This document shows, piece after piece, positions 1 to 15,600 of a stretch of DNA of 64,000 bases. The notes below the pieces were generated by a model, which saw only the letters and a list, made by a program, of their open reading frames with translations, searched no databases and had not been told where the DNA came from. Source of the stretch: Sarcocystis neurona (taxonomy: Eukaryota; Apicomplexa; Conoidasida; Eucoccidiorida; Sarcocystidae); the NCBI GenBank assembly GCA_000727475.1, contig KL647304.1, forward strand, positions 1,192,231-1,256,230, read 5' to 3'. The position numbers were made by a program, and so were the translations under genes. Positions within the stretch are counted from its first letter, which is position 1. Each line of letters begins with the position of its first letter.

Positions 1-272
1 GGTGTTGAGAGAGAAGAAGACAAGAGGCTTGAAGATGGGAACCCCATACCACGGCAACGGCGGCTGCACAATTTCGTTGATGCGAGGGGCATCCTTCAGA
101 TGATTCTGGTAGAAAATTTGACTCGCAAATTGACTTATCGCGGGGTGCATGCGATACTGCAGGCTCAAAAGATTGACTCGTTTCCCAGCCGCTTCAAGTC
201 TCTCGAACAAAGACTGATCATATCGCTGGGCAACGAGGACAGACGATTGTCCCCCACAAACACACACACACA

Positions 273-304
<32 letters not shown>

Positions 305-2172
305 CATACATACATACACGCCCACATACATACGTGTGTCTCATCCCCAGGAGGACAGGGCGACAGGGGTACACAGACGACGAAAAAGGAGAGGACAAGA
401 GAGAGTAGGGGGGGGAGGGGGGCAGAAGAGAGGGAGACAGAAGGGGAGACGGAGAGACAGAAGGCAAAACAGAGAATATGACACGACCAGAGAAGAAGAA
501 GAAGATGCCAACACAAACGCAGGAAACGCGCGAAATTTATGTGTGTGTGTGTGTGTGTGTGTGTTTGTGTAGGAGGAAAACTTGAGGAGACGGCAGACCG
601 AGACACAGAGACGCGTCTCCTTGGCGCAGGTGCGGGGAGACACGGCGGAAGAGACGGCGAGGCACACATGTACACCGGCTCGGCTTCACACGTGCAAGCA
701 CAAAAGTCAGCATGTATTTGATACAATTCACCTGTACCGGCCCGCAGAGAAACAAAACGAGAAAAATGTACATATATATCAACCTGCAGATTTACACATA
801 TATATATATATATATATATAACTGTATACCTCTCTGCTTACACACATATATATATAAGCAGATACATATATCAACAGATATAAATGGCGCACGTACAGAC
901 ACGCGCACAGACAGACAGATATGAAGATGTACATATGTTCGAATACATACTCTTACGTGTATCTACATCTCTATATCTCTGCATTATATATATATATATG
1001 TATACGCACCCATAAACGGCTACGTATATAAAGAGGTGTAGAAAGAGGTAGTACGTGCGAACACGCACACGGACAGACACATATGAAAAAGTACATGTGT
1101 GCGAATATATGGACTTACATAAAGCCTTAGCTTTAGGCCCCTGTGTTTACATATATATATACATATATGTGTACACATATGAAGAGGTTTAGACAGATAG
1201 ATAGTACGTACGCACACGCGTACAGACAGACAAATAAAAAACGCACGTGGATACGGATATATTAACTTACAAGAATCTAAAACTATATATCTCCGTATTT
1301 ACATACATATTCACACATATATGTATATATATATGTAGAGAGAAAGAATGAGGTACGAAGCCAAAGCATACGTATATACATACTACACATAGACAGAGAG
1401 ACACACACATACGTACGGTAAAATAGGTAGATGGATGCGTTTCTAAATACGAAGAAGGAAGACGCAGTTGCCGGACAAATATATATATATATATATATCG
1501 GCTGGTATATATTTCTAAGCATCTACAAATATATGAAGAAATACAGAGAGGGAAAGTGCGTACACACACACACACACACGCATAGAGGCAGATATAAATA
1601 TAGAGATCTGCAGCCAAATATATACAAGTCGGTATAGTCAAAGATAAGAGAGACACGTACACACATCCACATACACAGGCAGAAATATACGCATGTGATC
1701 TACAAATAGAAACAGATATGAATATGAAACGCTACAGGTATAGGTAGTGTGTATACCTACACACAGAGACAGATACCTTTACGTCTGTAGATACATATAT
1801 AGAGGGATACAGGCATAGACACCTATATATACACACAGAGACAAATACGAACATTTTGAGAGAGACACATATATGTGGCCAGATACACAAATACCTATTC
1901 ACATAGACAATACCGAGGCAAACACAGACAGATACACATGCAGAGCTACAGATATATATATATAGGTATAGACTCGGGTACTTGCGTACACACACATACA
2001 AAGATATACATACGAAATTACATAGATTTCTCTCTCTCTCTCTAGGTATATATATATATGTGCATACAGAACTACAGATATATATATATACAGGTACAGA
2101 TACAAATAATTACACACACACACATACAGAGAAATATGTATACAATTATAGGTATGGATCTCTCTGTATCTG

Positions 2173-2207
<35 letters not shown>

Positions 2208-2658
2208 GCATATATGTGTAACAGTATATATATATATAATACGTGGACGTATACTCTTACAAAGACATGTACGCTTGTGTATATATATATATGAAGTAGA
2301 ATAAATATAGATGATACGTACACACATATATGTACACATATACATATGTATATGAAGTAAAATAAATATAGATAATACGTACACACACGCACATACATAT
2401 ACACATCTACATATATATATATATATATATGCAAGCGATACGTACACATATACAGACAGAGACAGACAGTGTATAAAGCTGTCGACCGATACATGTATGT
2501 ACATAGCCAGAGACAGCGAGACAAAGCTGTACACAGCCTCACGTAGCTAGATACCGAGGCGTACAAATAGACGTAGGTGCAGAAGAGTATACATATAAAC
2601 AGGCTGGTGGCCGGGAGACATACAGAGCCAGACGTAACGCGCCACGCGATATAGGTAG

Positions 2659-2696
<38 letters not shown>

Positions 2697-5600
2697 AGAC
2701 AGTGAGATAGTAGAAAGCTACATAGACACAAAGAAAGACACACATAACGGAGGTGTATTATAGGCATACCAAATAGACAGAGAGACAGCAGAAGGGCACG
2801 CGACACAAGACACACACACATACATACACGTGCAAGTCTGTAGCTGTAAGAAGTAGACACGGAGACGGTAAAAAGGTACAGAAAGACAGACACAGAGAGA
2901 AACACACACATACGCAGGTATGTAGCGAACACGGATAGTAGAAAGTGCAGCGACTTATTGAGAGAGACACACGTCCACACGTGCGCAAAAGGTAGACACG
3001 GGCAAACACATCAAAAAAGCCAGCGTCAGATAAAAGAGACCAAGACACGCATGTCTGTCTGTGTCTACAAAGAGACACAGACAGACCCACACAGGTGTGT
3101 GTGTGTGTGTGTGGTTGGACAAAGAAATAGATACGGACGCGGCACATGCGCTTCTGCAGTAGCAGCAGCAGAGACGGAGGAAACGGACGACGCTGACGAA
3201 AGACGCTCGCAAAAGAACGCAGCAGCACGCAGCACCTCTGCACAGCGTACTCCCCCACTCACAGGAGCGGCTATACAGAGGTCCACAAACATACATATAT
3301 ATGTATATATATACAGAGAGAGAGAAAGGCTGCCACCCACTCGGCGTCCAGCCCACGCATACTGACGAAGCAAATATATGTATATATATATATACATATA
3401 TGTGAGCACAGATATACACAAGTGTGTCTACTTGTACATGTATACACATATATACAGATATGCATACACGCAAAAACAGATATATACATATATGCGTACA
3501 GATCAACATATATATATACATATACACACCGCCAGGTGTACATTTATATACATATGTATATACACAAATATATGCGTGCTGATCTACAGATGCCTACAGT
3601 TACATATATGTATGTATGTATATATATATACACCCGTTTACGAATGCACATACATACTTATATATATGTATATATGCGTGCAGGTATGCGCATATATATA
3701 TATATATGGATGCCTCCAGATGTATGCGTGGATGAATACTCATCTAGGGCAGTCATGCGTCGGTAATGTCTACAACAGGAAGAGGTATTCTCCTTTGCAA
3801 GGGTCGACAAGGAGATTGATATACTTTCGCACGTGGACATGAACGGCAAACTCCTCTTCACAACTACGTGCAGGGAAGGAGAGCAGCAAAGATTAAAACA
3901 GTCCCATATACACATGCTGTTCGACGTGCAGCTCACCCTCTTTATACTGCCACATATATATATATATATATACGTAGATGTCTACACAAACATAGAGAGA
4001 GACCGAGAGACTTACACCGGAAAGAAAGAGAGACACGTGTTATTTCTCCTTAGTAGTGCAAGTCTACATTTCAACACACAGACTTTCACACATGCATATA
4101 TACGCAGAGAGAGATATATGTATGTATATGTATACGTATAAATATATATATTTATGTATATAGTTCGGCAAAAGCAGACGGTTACATGTTGTATGGCTAG
4201 CCGAGAGAAGATAGTGGCGGGGAGCTGGCGTGGATCTCCGACGAGGATGACACGGCGACAGCCGAGACGGAGGGGAATAAGGGTGGAAATTTCGACGCCC
4301 TGAAGACATGCAGCAGACCGTATTTCTCTCAGGACGGAGGCCTTCCATCATAAAATTATACAGCAGTCCAGCAAATTTTTCACTTCTACCAGCGGGAAAC
4401 GAAAAAGACAATCTGTCTCTCTCCCTGTCTGTCTCTCCTCCTCTCTGTCTCTCAAAATAACACTTCTCAAAAAGGAAAGCAGCGGAAGCGGGACCGCCTC
4501 CACTGCCAAGCCACGAGGCAGCTCCAGGTACCTTTCCTGTCGGCAACACATCCCTGCTCCGTTAGAATTCAAATTTATACGAACTCGTCATAAAAACAGA
4601 GACAGACAGAGAAACACAGAAAGAGTTTTTCCCTGAGTGTCCAGAGATTACGAAGAGGAAACTCGGTTAATACCCTCGTGAGTCCAGCACTGCGCATCCA
4701 CACGCAGTTCACCCGAAAAACCTTCACAAACAAAAGCAGACAAAGTCGATTGCTGCGGAGAAAAAGGACCGCAGACTTCTCCGCGCATACACGAGGAACT
4801 CTTCAAAGTCGTTTCTTCATCCGACGCGCCGGCGCCTCCAAGAAGGCGTCGCGCATTTCTTCTGGTACACGCCTTGTTTTAACAAAATATCGGCAAAAAT
4901 ACAACAAATACTACTGCGCTCCTTCCCTACGACTTGCTAATATGAAAACGGTTATACAGAGCTTTCTAGCGGCATACACACACACACATACACGTACACA
5001 TGCAGGTCATATAGGTGTGTGTCTTCATATACATGTATATAGGTAGAAACACACACAAATATGCATATACGCTTGTACATTATACACGTAAATGTGTGCA
5101 TGCACATATTTATTCCTGTGATCCACTGGTAAAGTGTGATTATATACAGAAACGCGTACAGACACTCGTTTTTCGTATTCTCTAAGAGATGTGAAGGCTG
5201 TTCACAGTATATCAAAGTGCGGGGACAAAACCAACTTCCAACAAGAAGCGACAGCTTCCTTGGTGTACAAACACCTGAGACCATCAGGGTGCTTCCCGGG
5301 TGTGCAGACACCTAAGATCATCAAGGTCCCTCCCGAGTGTAACGACACCAGAGATCGTCAGGGTGCTTCCCGAGTGTAACGACACGAGACACCATCAAGG
5401 CGCCTCCCAAGTGTAACGACACCCGAGATCATTAGGGTGCTTCCAGGGTGTACAGACACCTGAGATCATTAAGGTGCCTGCCGAGTGTAACGACGTCAAA
5501 GATCACAAGGGTGCTTTCCGGGTGTACGGACACCTAAGATCCTTAGGGCGCTTCTCGGGTGTACAGACACCAGAGATCATCAAGGTGTCTCCCGAGTGTA

Positions 5601-6614
5601 ACGACATCAGTATTGGTATAGTGACAAGCCTCTTCGTACAAGCCTTTACCGACTCAAGACGGACATCTCTCTACAAATATGCATGCTCGCTTGTGCGTAC
5701 ACACATATATGTGTATGCACGTATACATACGCATACATGTATATATATGTATACGTACACACGCATCTATGTATACATATGCAGGCGTAGAGAAAACCGT
5801 TAGACACTTCTTTCTAGACACCTGAAGCAGCTCTATGCTGCAGCTTTTCTCTCAGGAGAACTTCGAAAATATGACTGCGGACAGAGACGCTGTTCAGTTC
5901 TCCAAGGCATCCCACACATCTCCACCAGCACACCCTCGCTCAGCTTGTCTGCGAAGAGGGAGACACAGACGACAAGAAACAACGCACAGAGAAAGGCGAA
6001 GAAGACAGGAAGGAACGAAAGGAGAGAAGAAGGGGTTCATAAACAGCAAACGAGAAAGTGACGAGAGAAAAACAGAGACAGAGGCAAAGAGGGCGACCAA
6101 ATGCGAGATAGAGACGGAGAAAACGGGAAAGCGAAAAAGCGCGACAGAACGAGGGGAAGAGCAACAACGACAGCAAAAGAGAGAATCCTCGGTCTCTTTG
6201 CTGCCATACGCACACAAACGCAGAAAAAGCAGGAAATCTTCGCTTTCTACGCTGTGGGTGACATTTCTCTTGACTTTGTCCCCACCGACGAAGGGCAGAA
6301 GAAGACTCCTTCCTCCGCTGCGGTTCACGGACGGGAAGAAAGAGGAGAACGGCGCTCGACAGACACAATGGAGAATCTTTGTCTGAGTTTCCGTACTTAC
6401 CTAAACCAGGAGAGAAGAAAGGCTGTGTCCATGAGAGGAAACAAAGACGAGGAAACTTCTGCAAAGTGACGACTGAAAAACATTTTCCACCTACTTGTGA
6501 CGCTTCATCGATGACGACGGTGTCGAAGGTGCACCGCGCGATATCACGAGACCCGCAAGCCGACAGCGTCGCACACACCACCTGCTGGTTTTCCATGATC
6601 TTTGCCTTTATATC
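1..6614 (-). CDS. SEN1-like helicase exons 9 to 11: motifs II, III and IV
   Basis: Exon 9 (6614-6495) ends in FDTVVIDEASQ, the DEAS Walker B box. Exon 10 (4299-4186) starts GVEISTLIPLRLG and contains VILVGDPRQLPATIFSRLA. Exon 11 (225 to the window edge) reads YDQSLFERLEAAGKRVN and then LQYRMHPAISQFASQIFY. All three junctions are phase 0. The joins reproduce the continuous family pattern DEASQ-(V)E..TLIPL...-GDP.QLPAT-...-YD.SLFERL. Exon 11 is truncated by the window. Confidence 0.94.
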
Positions 6615-9600
6615 CTGTCGTGGCAGCAGAAGACAGACGAATGAGACATAAACTCAGCCAGCAAACAAAAGAGGAAGCAGCAAGCACAGCAACTCTGCGG
6701 CGCGACTGAGAAAACGAAAGAGACGGCCGCGGGAAGCACAAAAAGGCGGAGTCGAATTGACTCCTGTAGGAGGGGGACCCCCAGAAGAGAAAGCGGGAGA
6801 AGTAGAGCAAAAGAAAAAGGGCACGGATACGGAAGCAGACCCGATTAAAGAGACCACGAAGAGAAGACGAGCAGTGCGTAAGAAGTGGCCCTTCGCAAAA
6901 AAAAAGACGAAGCGAGACACACAGAGAGAGACGAGCAGAGAGAAAATAACCAAGAGAAAGAAGACAGGCTTTCTGACTGCCACACCAGAATCCACACACA
7001 TACACACATACACATACATTACATATATTAATTTTTAGACAACATATATATTACTATATATGTACGTACGTAAATACAGAGACGCACACATATTCAAGGA
7101 GATGTACACGTGGCGCGCGTCAGTAGGTCCGCATAATTACACACACGTACATATACGTACAGACATACCTGCGGCCGCTTATACCTCCCGTTTACGAAAG
7201 AGGGGCACGTACGAGGCAGAGAGAGAAGAACGACTTTATCGCGTGGGAAAATGACGAAAAAGAAGGGGAAGAGAGAAGAGGAAGCCGGAAGCAGAGGAAG
7301 GGGCAAGGAAACGAAGAAGAACGAAGAGAAGAAGAAGAAGGTGGGGTTTCTTGCGCCCGTGACGATGTGTTGGAGGAGACGAATTGAGGAAAGGAAAAGA
7401 TGAAAAAGGACCTTGTTCTGCTTCGCGTCGAGACAAACGAAATTACACAAGAAGACGAAACAGAGAGCTCCAGGTGGGGAGGAATAGAAACGACCGCAAG
7501 ACGGACGGGACGGGGTGCACGGGAGGCGCACGTTTCGCCTCTGTCTTTTCCTCGAAGAAAGTAGGCCAACAAACTCTCCGGTCGACACGCTCGTCTACTG
7601 CAGGGCGGAAATTTCCTCAACATAAAAAAGCTACGAAGAGGAAAAGATATGCACCTGCACACGTATGCGCTTGACTTCCTGTCCATAGTCCGGCACAGAG
7701 TCTCCCATACACACACACAATGTACACATACAGAAAGATACAGAGAAGCACCATAGACGTGTAATCTCGAAGATTCGAAGATATCGCCGTCTACAAAATC
7801 TACATCTATATACACCCAGATACAATATATATATATATATATATATATCGTATCCATAGCCACATCCATATACATATATATATATATACACATATACAGA
7901 TGTGTGGTATATACAGATATACAGCCACATACAAACACACAAGATATACGTATATATATATATATGTATATTATATCCATATCCATATCCACATCCATAT
8001 ACATATATATACATGTATATAGATGTATGGTACATACAGAAATACAGCCACACACGCAGGTATTGCTCTTTTTGTATTCTCCCGGGCTGCAGTGTCCTTT
8101 TCTGCTTTGACGCCGCGAATACTGGCGCAGTGTTGTCAACGCTACGTAAAATTTATTTGCAATCCCTTAACGTCCACAGCGCTCCTCCCCCTCCGCCCCC
8201 GTCTACGCGCAGACAGAGAGACACGGAGACAGTGGAAGGAGCACAATGAGAAAGGAAGGGCAGCAGCACAGCAGTGGACGAAGAAGCAGAAGAAATGAGG
8301 GACGTACTGCTGAGGGGCGCGTCTGCAGACATTTCCACGTGCTGCCTTTTATGACGGAGAGAAACACGTACAAAAAGAGAGACACCGAGACGGAGACACG
8401 CAAGAGAGTGCGGGCCTGAGACGGAGACGACGAGATGCAGAGACGGAGAAGAAAAGGAGAAGAAATTCGTCTCCCTATATGTCGCGGGTTGAGGACCGTA
8501 GGGAAGCTCAGAAAAAGTCTCGTATTCAAAGAAACGAGAAAAAGACTCTCCTTCCTCCTCCAGACAACAAGACATACACACACAGATGCGCTGATAAGAA
8601 TACCTATACCCCTACACATAGATGCATACCCACACCTACACACACAGACGTACACTCATATAGTACGCTCGCTTTCACCCTGCGAAGCCTGCAGCAGAAG
8701 AATGAGTTTGGTACGGCAGAGGAGAAAGGAAAAGACGGATGCGCCAGAGAGGGAATAGAAGAGCTGGGCGCAGCAGAGAAGGCAGAAAGGGAAACTCACG
8801 GCTATAGAAGCAGCTTGAAGACTCGTGCCGGCTCGAGACAGCAGCTGCTGCGCGAGGTGCTCGAGACTGTAGCGGACGAGGTCTGGCCGCACGTTCGGCC
8901 CCACGCGGACGACCTGCGCACCCCGCGCAGCAGCAGGAGCGGCACCCACGAGTGGTCGCAGAAAGGAAGAAAAGAAGAGAAGGAGGCAGCCGCAGCAGTG
9001 GTAGACCAGAGGCGTGTACGAGGAGACGAAAAAGAAGAGGAAGCGGCGGCAGCAGCAGAAGAGGACGAGCAGTCGCAGTAGCAGAAGGAGACGCACCACT
9101 GCAGCAGAAGAGGACGAAACTGCAGCAGCAGGAGAAGCACAAGAAGAGGCAGCAGTAGTTTCACCAAACAAGTAGCGGCAGTCGCCAGCGCAGCAGAAGC
9201 AGCAGCAGACAAAGCGGCGGAGGCAGAGAGTGAAAGAGATGACTACGTTGAGACTCTTGCGACCGTCTTACATTTGTGCGGAAGAGCAGAGCGCCACGCG
9301 CATGCATTTATACATATTTTTGCATGTACGCAGACGCAGACCGGATAGACGTGCGTATACATGCGAGTACGCCTGCGGCAGCGCTGGAGCCAGGAACAGC
9401 AAAAAAAACCAGCAGAAAATTCCCTGGTACTAAGGATCTCACCGGCAGGTGTACGTACACACACAGACAGAATACGAGACAAAGAATCCGTATAAACATA
9501 CACATATGTATGTGCGTTAAGCGACGTGTAGACACTCGGATAGATACACACATCTGGAGAGACATGGATACAAATAGACAGAGAGAGACACTGGCCTGAA

Positions 9601-12600
9601 GATATATATATATATACATGTACATACATACACACACCTATATACATATATATATATATATATGTATATGCCTGTACATATACGTGTGACTATCCCTATA
9701 CATATGTATATACTTACGTACATATACATATATATATATATACATATGTATATGCCTGTACATATACATGTGGCTATCGTACCCATATATATACACACTT
9801 ACATACATATACACCTATATATGTATATATATATAGATATATGTATATATATAGATATATGTATATACATACATATATATGTATACGCCTGTACACATAC
9901 ATATAGCAATCGCACACAGAGATATAATAGGCAGAGATACACACAGAAATAAAGACTGAAAGAGATATGCACACGTATTGATACGGACAGACACATACAG
10001 AAATACATATAGACAGATACGCGCAGACACAGATAGGGAGAGATCCACAAAAGAAGCACAAGAAAGATACACACACATCCTGAAACAAACAAATCCATAC
10101 ATACACGTGTGCATGTACACATATATATGTGTTGACGAGAGGCAGACGAGTGTAGACCATGACTCACCTTGCCCGGCGTCTGAGACAAGCCGTGATGCAG
10201 AAACAAATACAAAGGAGCCCATACGCGGCCAGAAGCAGAAACACACAGAGAGACAGACAAATACGTGAATATATATACATATATATGTGCACTCCTATAC
10301 GTGTGTGTGTGTGTGTGTGTCTTCGTAGAAGCGCACCGAGGAGGGCGACACAAACACGTGTGTATATTCTTACCGACGGCCTGCACCGCTGCCCCTTGGC
10401 GTTAAAGATGCCACCACCGCGCAGAGGCGACTGCACGAGTCGCTTGACAATTTCGTCAATCGCAGCATTCGACGGCGCGCAGACGAGAACGCGACTGCAA
10501 GAAGGCGGGCCAAGACAGTCACACGAGGCAGAAGCATTCTTTATTTGCCTCCGTATACACAGAGAGAACAGAGTGGAAGTGCGGAAGAGAAAGATCGACA
10601 GCAAGCGGGAAACCGAGACACAAACGGAGACACGCGTGTATGTTGCCGTCTCTTCATGCGCAAAGGCCCTGCCCGTCAATCGTGCGTAACATATACATAT
10701 ATATATATATATATGTGTGCCTGCATGAACTTATATGCATACATCTTGTACGTATACCCCTCACAGATATATATGCATGTATTCACTGCTGTCCGGCACG
10801 ACTCACCTATCCAAGCAGAGAGCGAAAGAGAAAGACAGAAGGCCGCGACGAGAGGAAGGGAGACACACATACACATGCAGATAGACAGAATGCTTACAGA
10901 CACGCGAAGTAGGTACGTGCATCTGTGATGCAGACGTGGAAGAAAGCCACAAGCAGCCAAGCACTGAGGACGCTGAAGAAGCGGCGACGAGGACAGAGCG
11001 ACACGGACAGGGCACCAGAAAAGTTAAGAAAAGCTTCTGGTCGGTGCTGCTGCTTCCCTGCTGCTGCTTTTCTGGCGCTATTTCCTGTACCCCGCACAAA
11101 GGCGCATATATATATATATATATAGATAGATGGATATCTGTAAATATATCTATATCTATCTACATATCTCATATATATACATATATATATGTATAGACGA
11201 TGTATCCACGCAGACCCAGGTTTGAGAAAAGGTGCTCCGGTTGCTGCTGCCTCCACAAGCACGACGGTGCATACGTACATCTCCTCCACGGCAACACAAA
11301 TCATATACGCAGCTCTCCCAAAGTCACGTACACAGGAAAAGAAGTCCATACCTGTACCGACGCACAACATCGTGTATATACATGTGTATGATATGAAGAT
11401 AGATAGGTATAGATATATACACAGACAAATAGATATATATGTATATATACGTATGTGCACTTATGCTTTACGTAGACGGACACATGTGTGTAAATTTTTT
11501 TTTGAACCCGGAAATATACGTGGACGCAGGTGTTCACCGCCGAGAGCCACATAAATGTGTCACACACATATGCATTTCCTTCGACGTGCTTCTTCATGCA
11601 GCATCGCAGACACTCCTGTAAATCTATATACACGTACGTACATATACACATCTATCCATATATATATATATATTCTCACATTAACGCATGCATATGTATA
11701 CATATATATATATATATGTATACGTCTGTCTTTTCCAGGAGCCTTAAAGATACACACACGCCCGTGTCTCGACCTGACGTTGCGTTTTCGCACGTTGGCG
11801 AGTTTTCCACCGACGAACAACATCCCTCCGTACGCACTCTGCGTGTGCGGCAGTGCGGAGGAGGACAACAGCCTAGTCATCTCTTTGAAGTTTCACATGT
11901 ACAAACCCATACATACAGAGCGAGAGACAGACAGAGAGATGTAGAGACAGAAATCTCAAGGATGAACACACACATATACATACGTGCAAGTATACAAATA
12001 GAAGTCCACACGCATACATACACACCCATAGACAAGCATATATATATATATACATGTATGTATAAGACATATATATGTACGCATTTAAGACACATGCACG
12101 CATAGAACAGGAGTGTCAACCTACGTGTAATCACGGTCGCACGTCCACGAACACATCTACTTGCGCAGCAAACGAAACTGCACCTGCTGCTGCTGGATTG
12201 CCAGTGCTGCTGCAGTGGACTTCCCTACTTGGGAACGAGTGACGTCTTTGTTTTATCGAGCAACACGCGTTCGTGAGCAGGAGCCGCGGCAGGAAGAGAA
12301 GGCGGCAGTTCCAAATCTTCAAAGCTGCACTCCAGCAAATCAGACCACGGCGTGTAGTTGCCTGCGCCAACAGCCACAGCAGCGCCAGTACGACAGCAGC
12401 AAACACCACAGAAGCAGCACAGGGAGCGAAGCAGCAAAGTCCAATAGCGGCAGGAGCACCGGCAGGAGTCACAGCGGCTCGAGACGAAGCAGCAACACCA
12501 AAGCAGCAACGTCACAGCAATGCGCCAGCAGCACCGACACGGAAAGCAGCAGCAGCAACACCGACACGAAAGGAGCGGAAAGTGCGAGAGAAGCATATCA

Positions 12601-15600
12601 ACAGCTGTACACGAGCAGCACATGCACCAGCGCTTAACATGACCCGCCTACGATACACATACAAGCAGAACAACAAACCCTGACACTTGTTCAACGGTGT
12701 GTACGTACACCCCGCTTCTTCAAACGCGTCCCTGAACGAAAACAGCCAATTTTCGCGTGCATGTTCAGCAGTTTTCACATGAGTGTGACGGCCTCGCTGT
12801 TGTGTGCACGCGTGCAGCTGCTGAGACGTGCAATGAGCAGACGTCTCTTCTCTGCGCATCTGCAGCAGGTGGCAGTACCATGCGTAGCTGGGGCGTACAA
12901 GCAAATTCTTCTAGGCAGCCACCTTAATTTCCCGCCCTTGCTGTCCGCCTGGAGAGTTCATCACACGCCGTTTCTAATCTTCGGTGCTACTCCCTCTTCA
13001 CGCGCACACATGTAAAGACAAGCCAGGCATACGCAGATATCCGAACACTACGGAGAATCCACACACACACGACAGCAAATCGAGGCTACTGCAAATATTC
13101 CTACATTCTTGCGCACGCAGATGGCACTGTGTGGTCGCAGACGTATCACGTTATATGTCTAACCCTCTTCCACGTCTACAGCTGTACAGATATCTACACG
13201 TATACACATGTATACATATACATATATATATATACATATCTACGGAGAGACAGAGAGAGGGACACCGCGAGACGCATACGCACAAGAGACGAGAAGAGCG
13301 GCAGATGACGAGATAATAATATGTCAGCAGTTCTTACGCATGCAGAGCCACGGTTGCGCCTCTAGGAGCCGCCGGCAGTCCTCTTGCTGCCGTTCGTCAA
13401 GAAACAGCACGTCTCCGCCGTTGCCGTCACGCTCGTCTGCCAACATTTTTGCTGCTGCTGTCGTTTCCCCCTGCTGCTTTTCCTTAACTGAGCGCCGCCG
13501 TCACCCCACAACAGCAGCAGCACCGGCGTGAGGATCTAGGTACACACGTGTATACGCGCATACTTATTATGACACACACAAACATATACATTTAAGTGTG
13601 TACATGTACGTCCACGTATGCTCATGTGTGTGTATACATATACGGACGGCGAGTATGCGGCTGTGCTAAAGAAGTTATATATAGATATCGATAGACAAGT
13701 AGGTACATTACTGTGTTCCCGTCGGAGCACAGAAACATATGCGTAGGTACACAGTTAAATATGTATTCGTAGCGCAGCATATACATATATATATCTATAT
13801 ATATGTATGTATATACAGATATGCATATATACGCCTATGTCTACATTTACATGTATACGTATATATATATATATATATGCTTCAAAAGTAGGTCAGCGGA
13901 GGCATTGACGGCTCCAGCGCCACCCCAGCAGTCTGTGGATACACGCACACACTTCTTCCACGAATGTCATAGACGATACGCAAGTCCTGGCGGGACAGAT
14001 GCATCTTCTAATTACCTCCGCATCTAGGTATATAGTACGTATATATATACACACATATATACAGCGGTCTCGTTGACAAAAATGTGTTTATCCATATCGA
14101 TGTGTCCAAGCATGCATATATATGTATACGTATGTAGACAAAGGTATGTCTGTACGAAGCCGCCCGTCTTGAAGCTGCAGTGAAGGAAAATGTCTGTACA
14201 ACTGAGTTTCGCCAGGGGGGTACACTTATGCGCGTAAGGCGTCTACGCGCAAGAGGCACGCATGCGCCCGACCGTTTTCAAAAAATATGCGGACACACAA
14301 AAATACATGCGTAAGAACGTACACAGCGGCTCCGTGCGTCTGTGCGTGAGTATCTACGGAGAGATAGAAATCTGTGCGACTACAAAGTCCGTTCACAAAT
14401 ACACATACAAGTATAAAGACGTGTACGCTGACGCTGTGTGTATACATGTATACGTAAGTACCTGTATACGTAGAGCTACTTTCGTATGGGTGGGAACGGT
14501 ACGGGCGTTCACGAGACTGCCGCTGGAGCGCGGACGCTCGAGGCTATTCGCGTCATGCTAGAGTTTCCCATTTGTTTTTGTGTTCAGAGAGAGAGTACAT
14601 ACGCGTGACGTAGCCGTCATCTAGAAACATAGCGGAAAAAAGCACCAGCAGCCAGTGTAGTAGCAGCAGGTAGAGCAGCGTCAGCAGCCAGAGCAGCACG
14701 GGCAGCAGGAGTCTCGCAGCGGCGGCTCCCGCACCACTACCAACAGCGACGGGTTAGCAGCTCGGCAGCTGCAGCTGCTTCCTCAGAAAGACACCAGGGC
14801 AGACCCGCGCAAGTAGCAGCGACAGCACGAGCAGCGACATCAGCGAAAACGTTTAATGGCCTCCTGAGGCACCTTGCCGACACAGACGGGACCAGCAGCG
14901 GCAACACTTGCAAAAGCCGCGGCAACAGGGGTAACACCGTTTGCAGCAGCAGCAGCAGCATCTGCAATCGGAGCAGACTGGGATGCGCTCGCTCGCGGAC
15001 CAGCCGCTGATGCAGGGGATTAAAGAGGGAAGTGGTGGGATACTCCACGCGTGACTCGCACTAGGCAGAGGGAAGCAGCAGCACACGGACGAAACAGGAG
15101 CAGCGGCAACAGCAGGTGAGGTCGAACAAGAAAATCACTGCGGCTGAACCAGCACATTCCATGAACAGCAGGAACAGGAGGTGACGCTGTGGCAGAAGAA
15201 ACGACAGCACTTGAAGAGCTGCAGCAGCCGCCGGCGAGCTGCCGCAGCGGCAGTCGCAGCCGTAGCAGCCGTCACGATAGCAACACACCGTCGCGCTGGC
15301 ACACAAAGAAATGAAAGTGATCCGTGGAAATCCTTCTTTCTTGGGACGCTCGGAAGAGGAAAAAAGTGCTGCACTACGCATAACTTACGCCTCTCTCTCC
15401 CTGCCTCCCCTGCAGCTGTCGCTCCTGTTAAAGCTGCTGCTGCTTCCTTTCGGGATCCGCTCTTGCTGCTAGAAGAGGCGAAGGAGGAGGACAACGAAGA
15501 GCGTCCCCGCACTTGGGCGTTCAGCAAGACGGAAAGAAGAGCAAGAATTGTCGTCGTTTTACCCGTGCCTGGCGGACCTTGGATGAGAGTTATGCCTTCG

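Noticed and set aside
2072..2980. Minus-strand open frame of 302 codons rich in Tyr, Ile, Val and Cys
   Set aside because: It is a translation of ATATAC/ACACAT microsatellite; such repeats lack stops in several frames, and the interval lies inside a helicase intron.
4952..5311. Apparent LVG... peptide on the minus strand first considered as the helicase GDP-QLPAT motif
   Set aside because: It reads LVGSWFCPRT and partly overlaps the minisatellite; the true motif III exon was found at 4186-4299.
7192..8139. Minus-strand open frame of 315 codons
   Set aside because: Half is ATAT/CATATCC repeat and half is a pyrimidine tract; there is no motif, and no phase match with helicase exons.
14640..15260. 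CAG-rich block considered as a coding exon of an opposite-strand gene
   Set aside because: The frames are Ser/Arg/Gln translations of a trinucleotide repeat with no flanking conserved sequence, lying inside a helicase intron.
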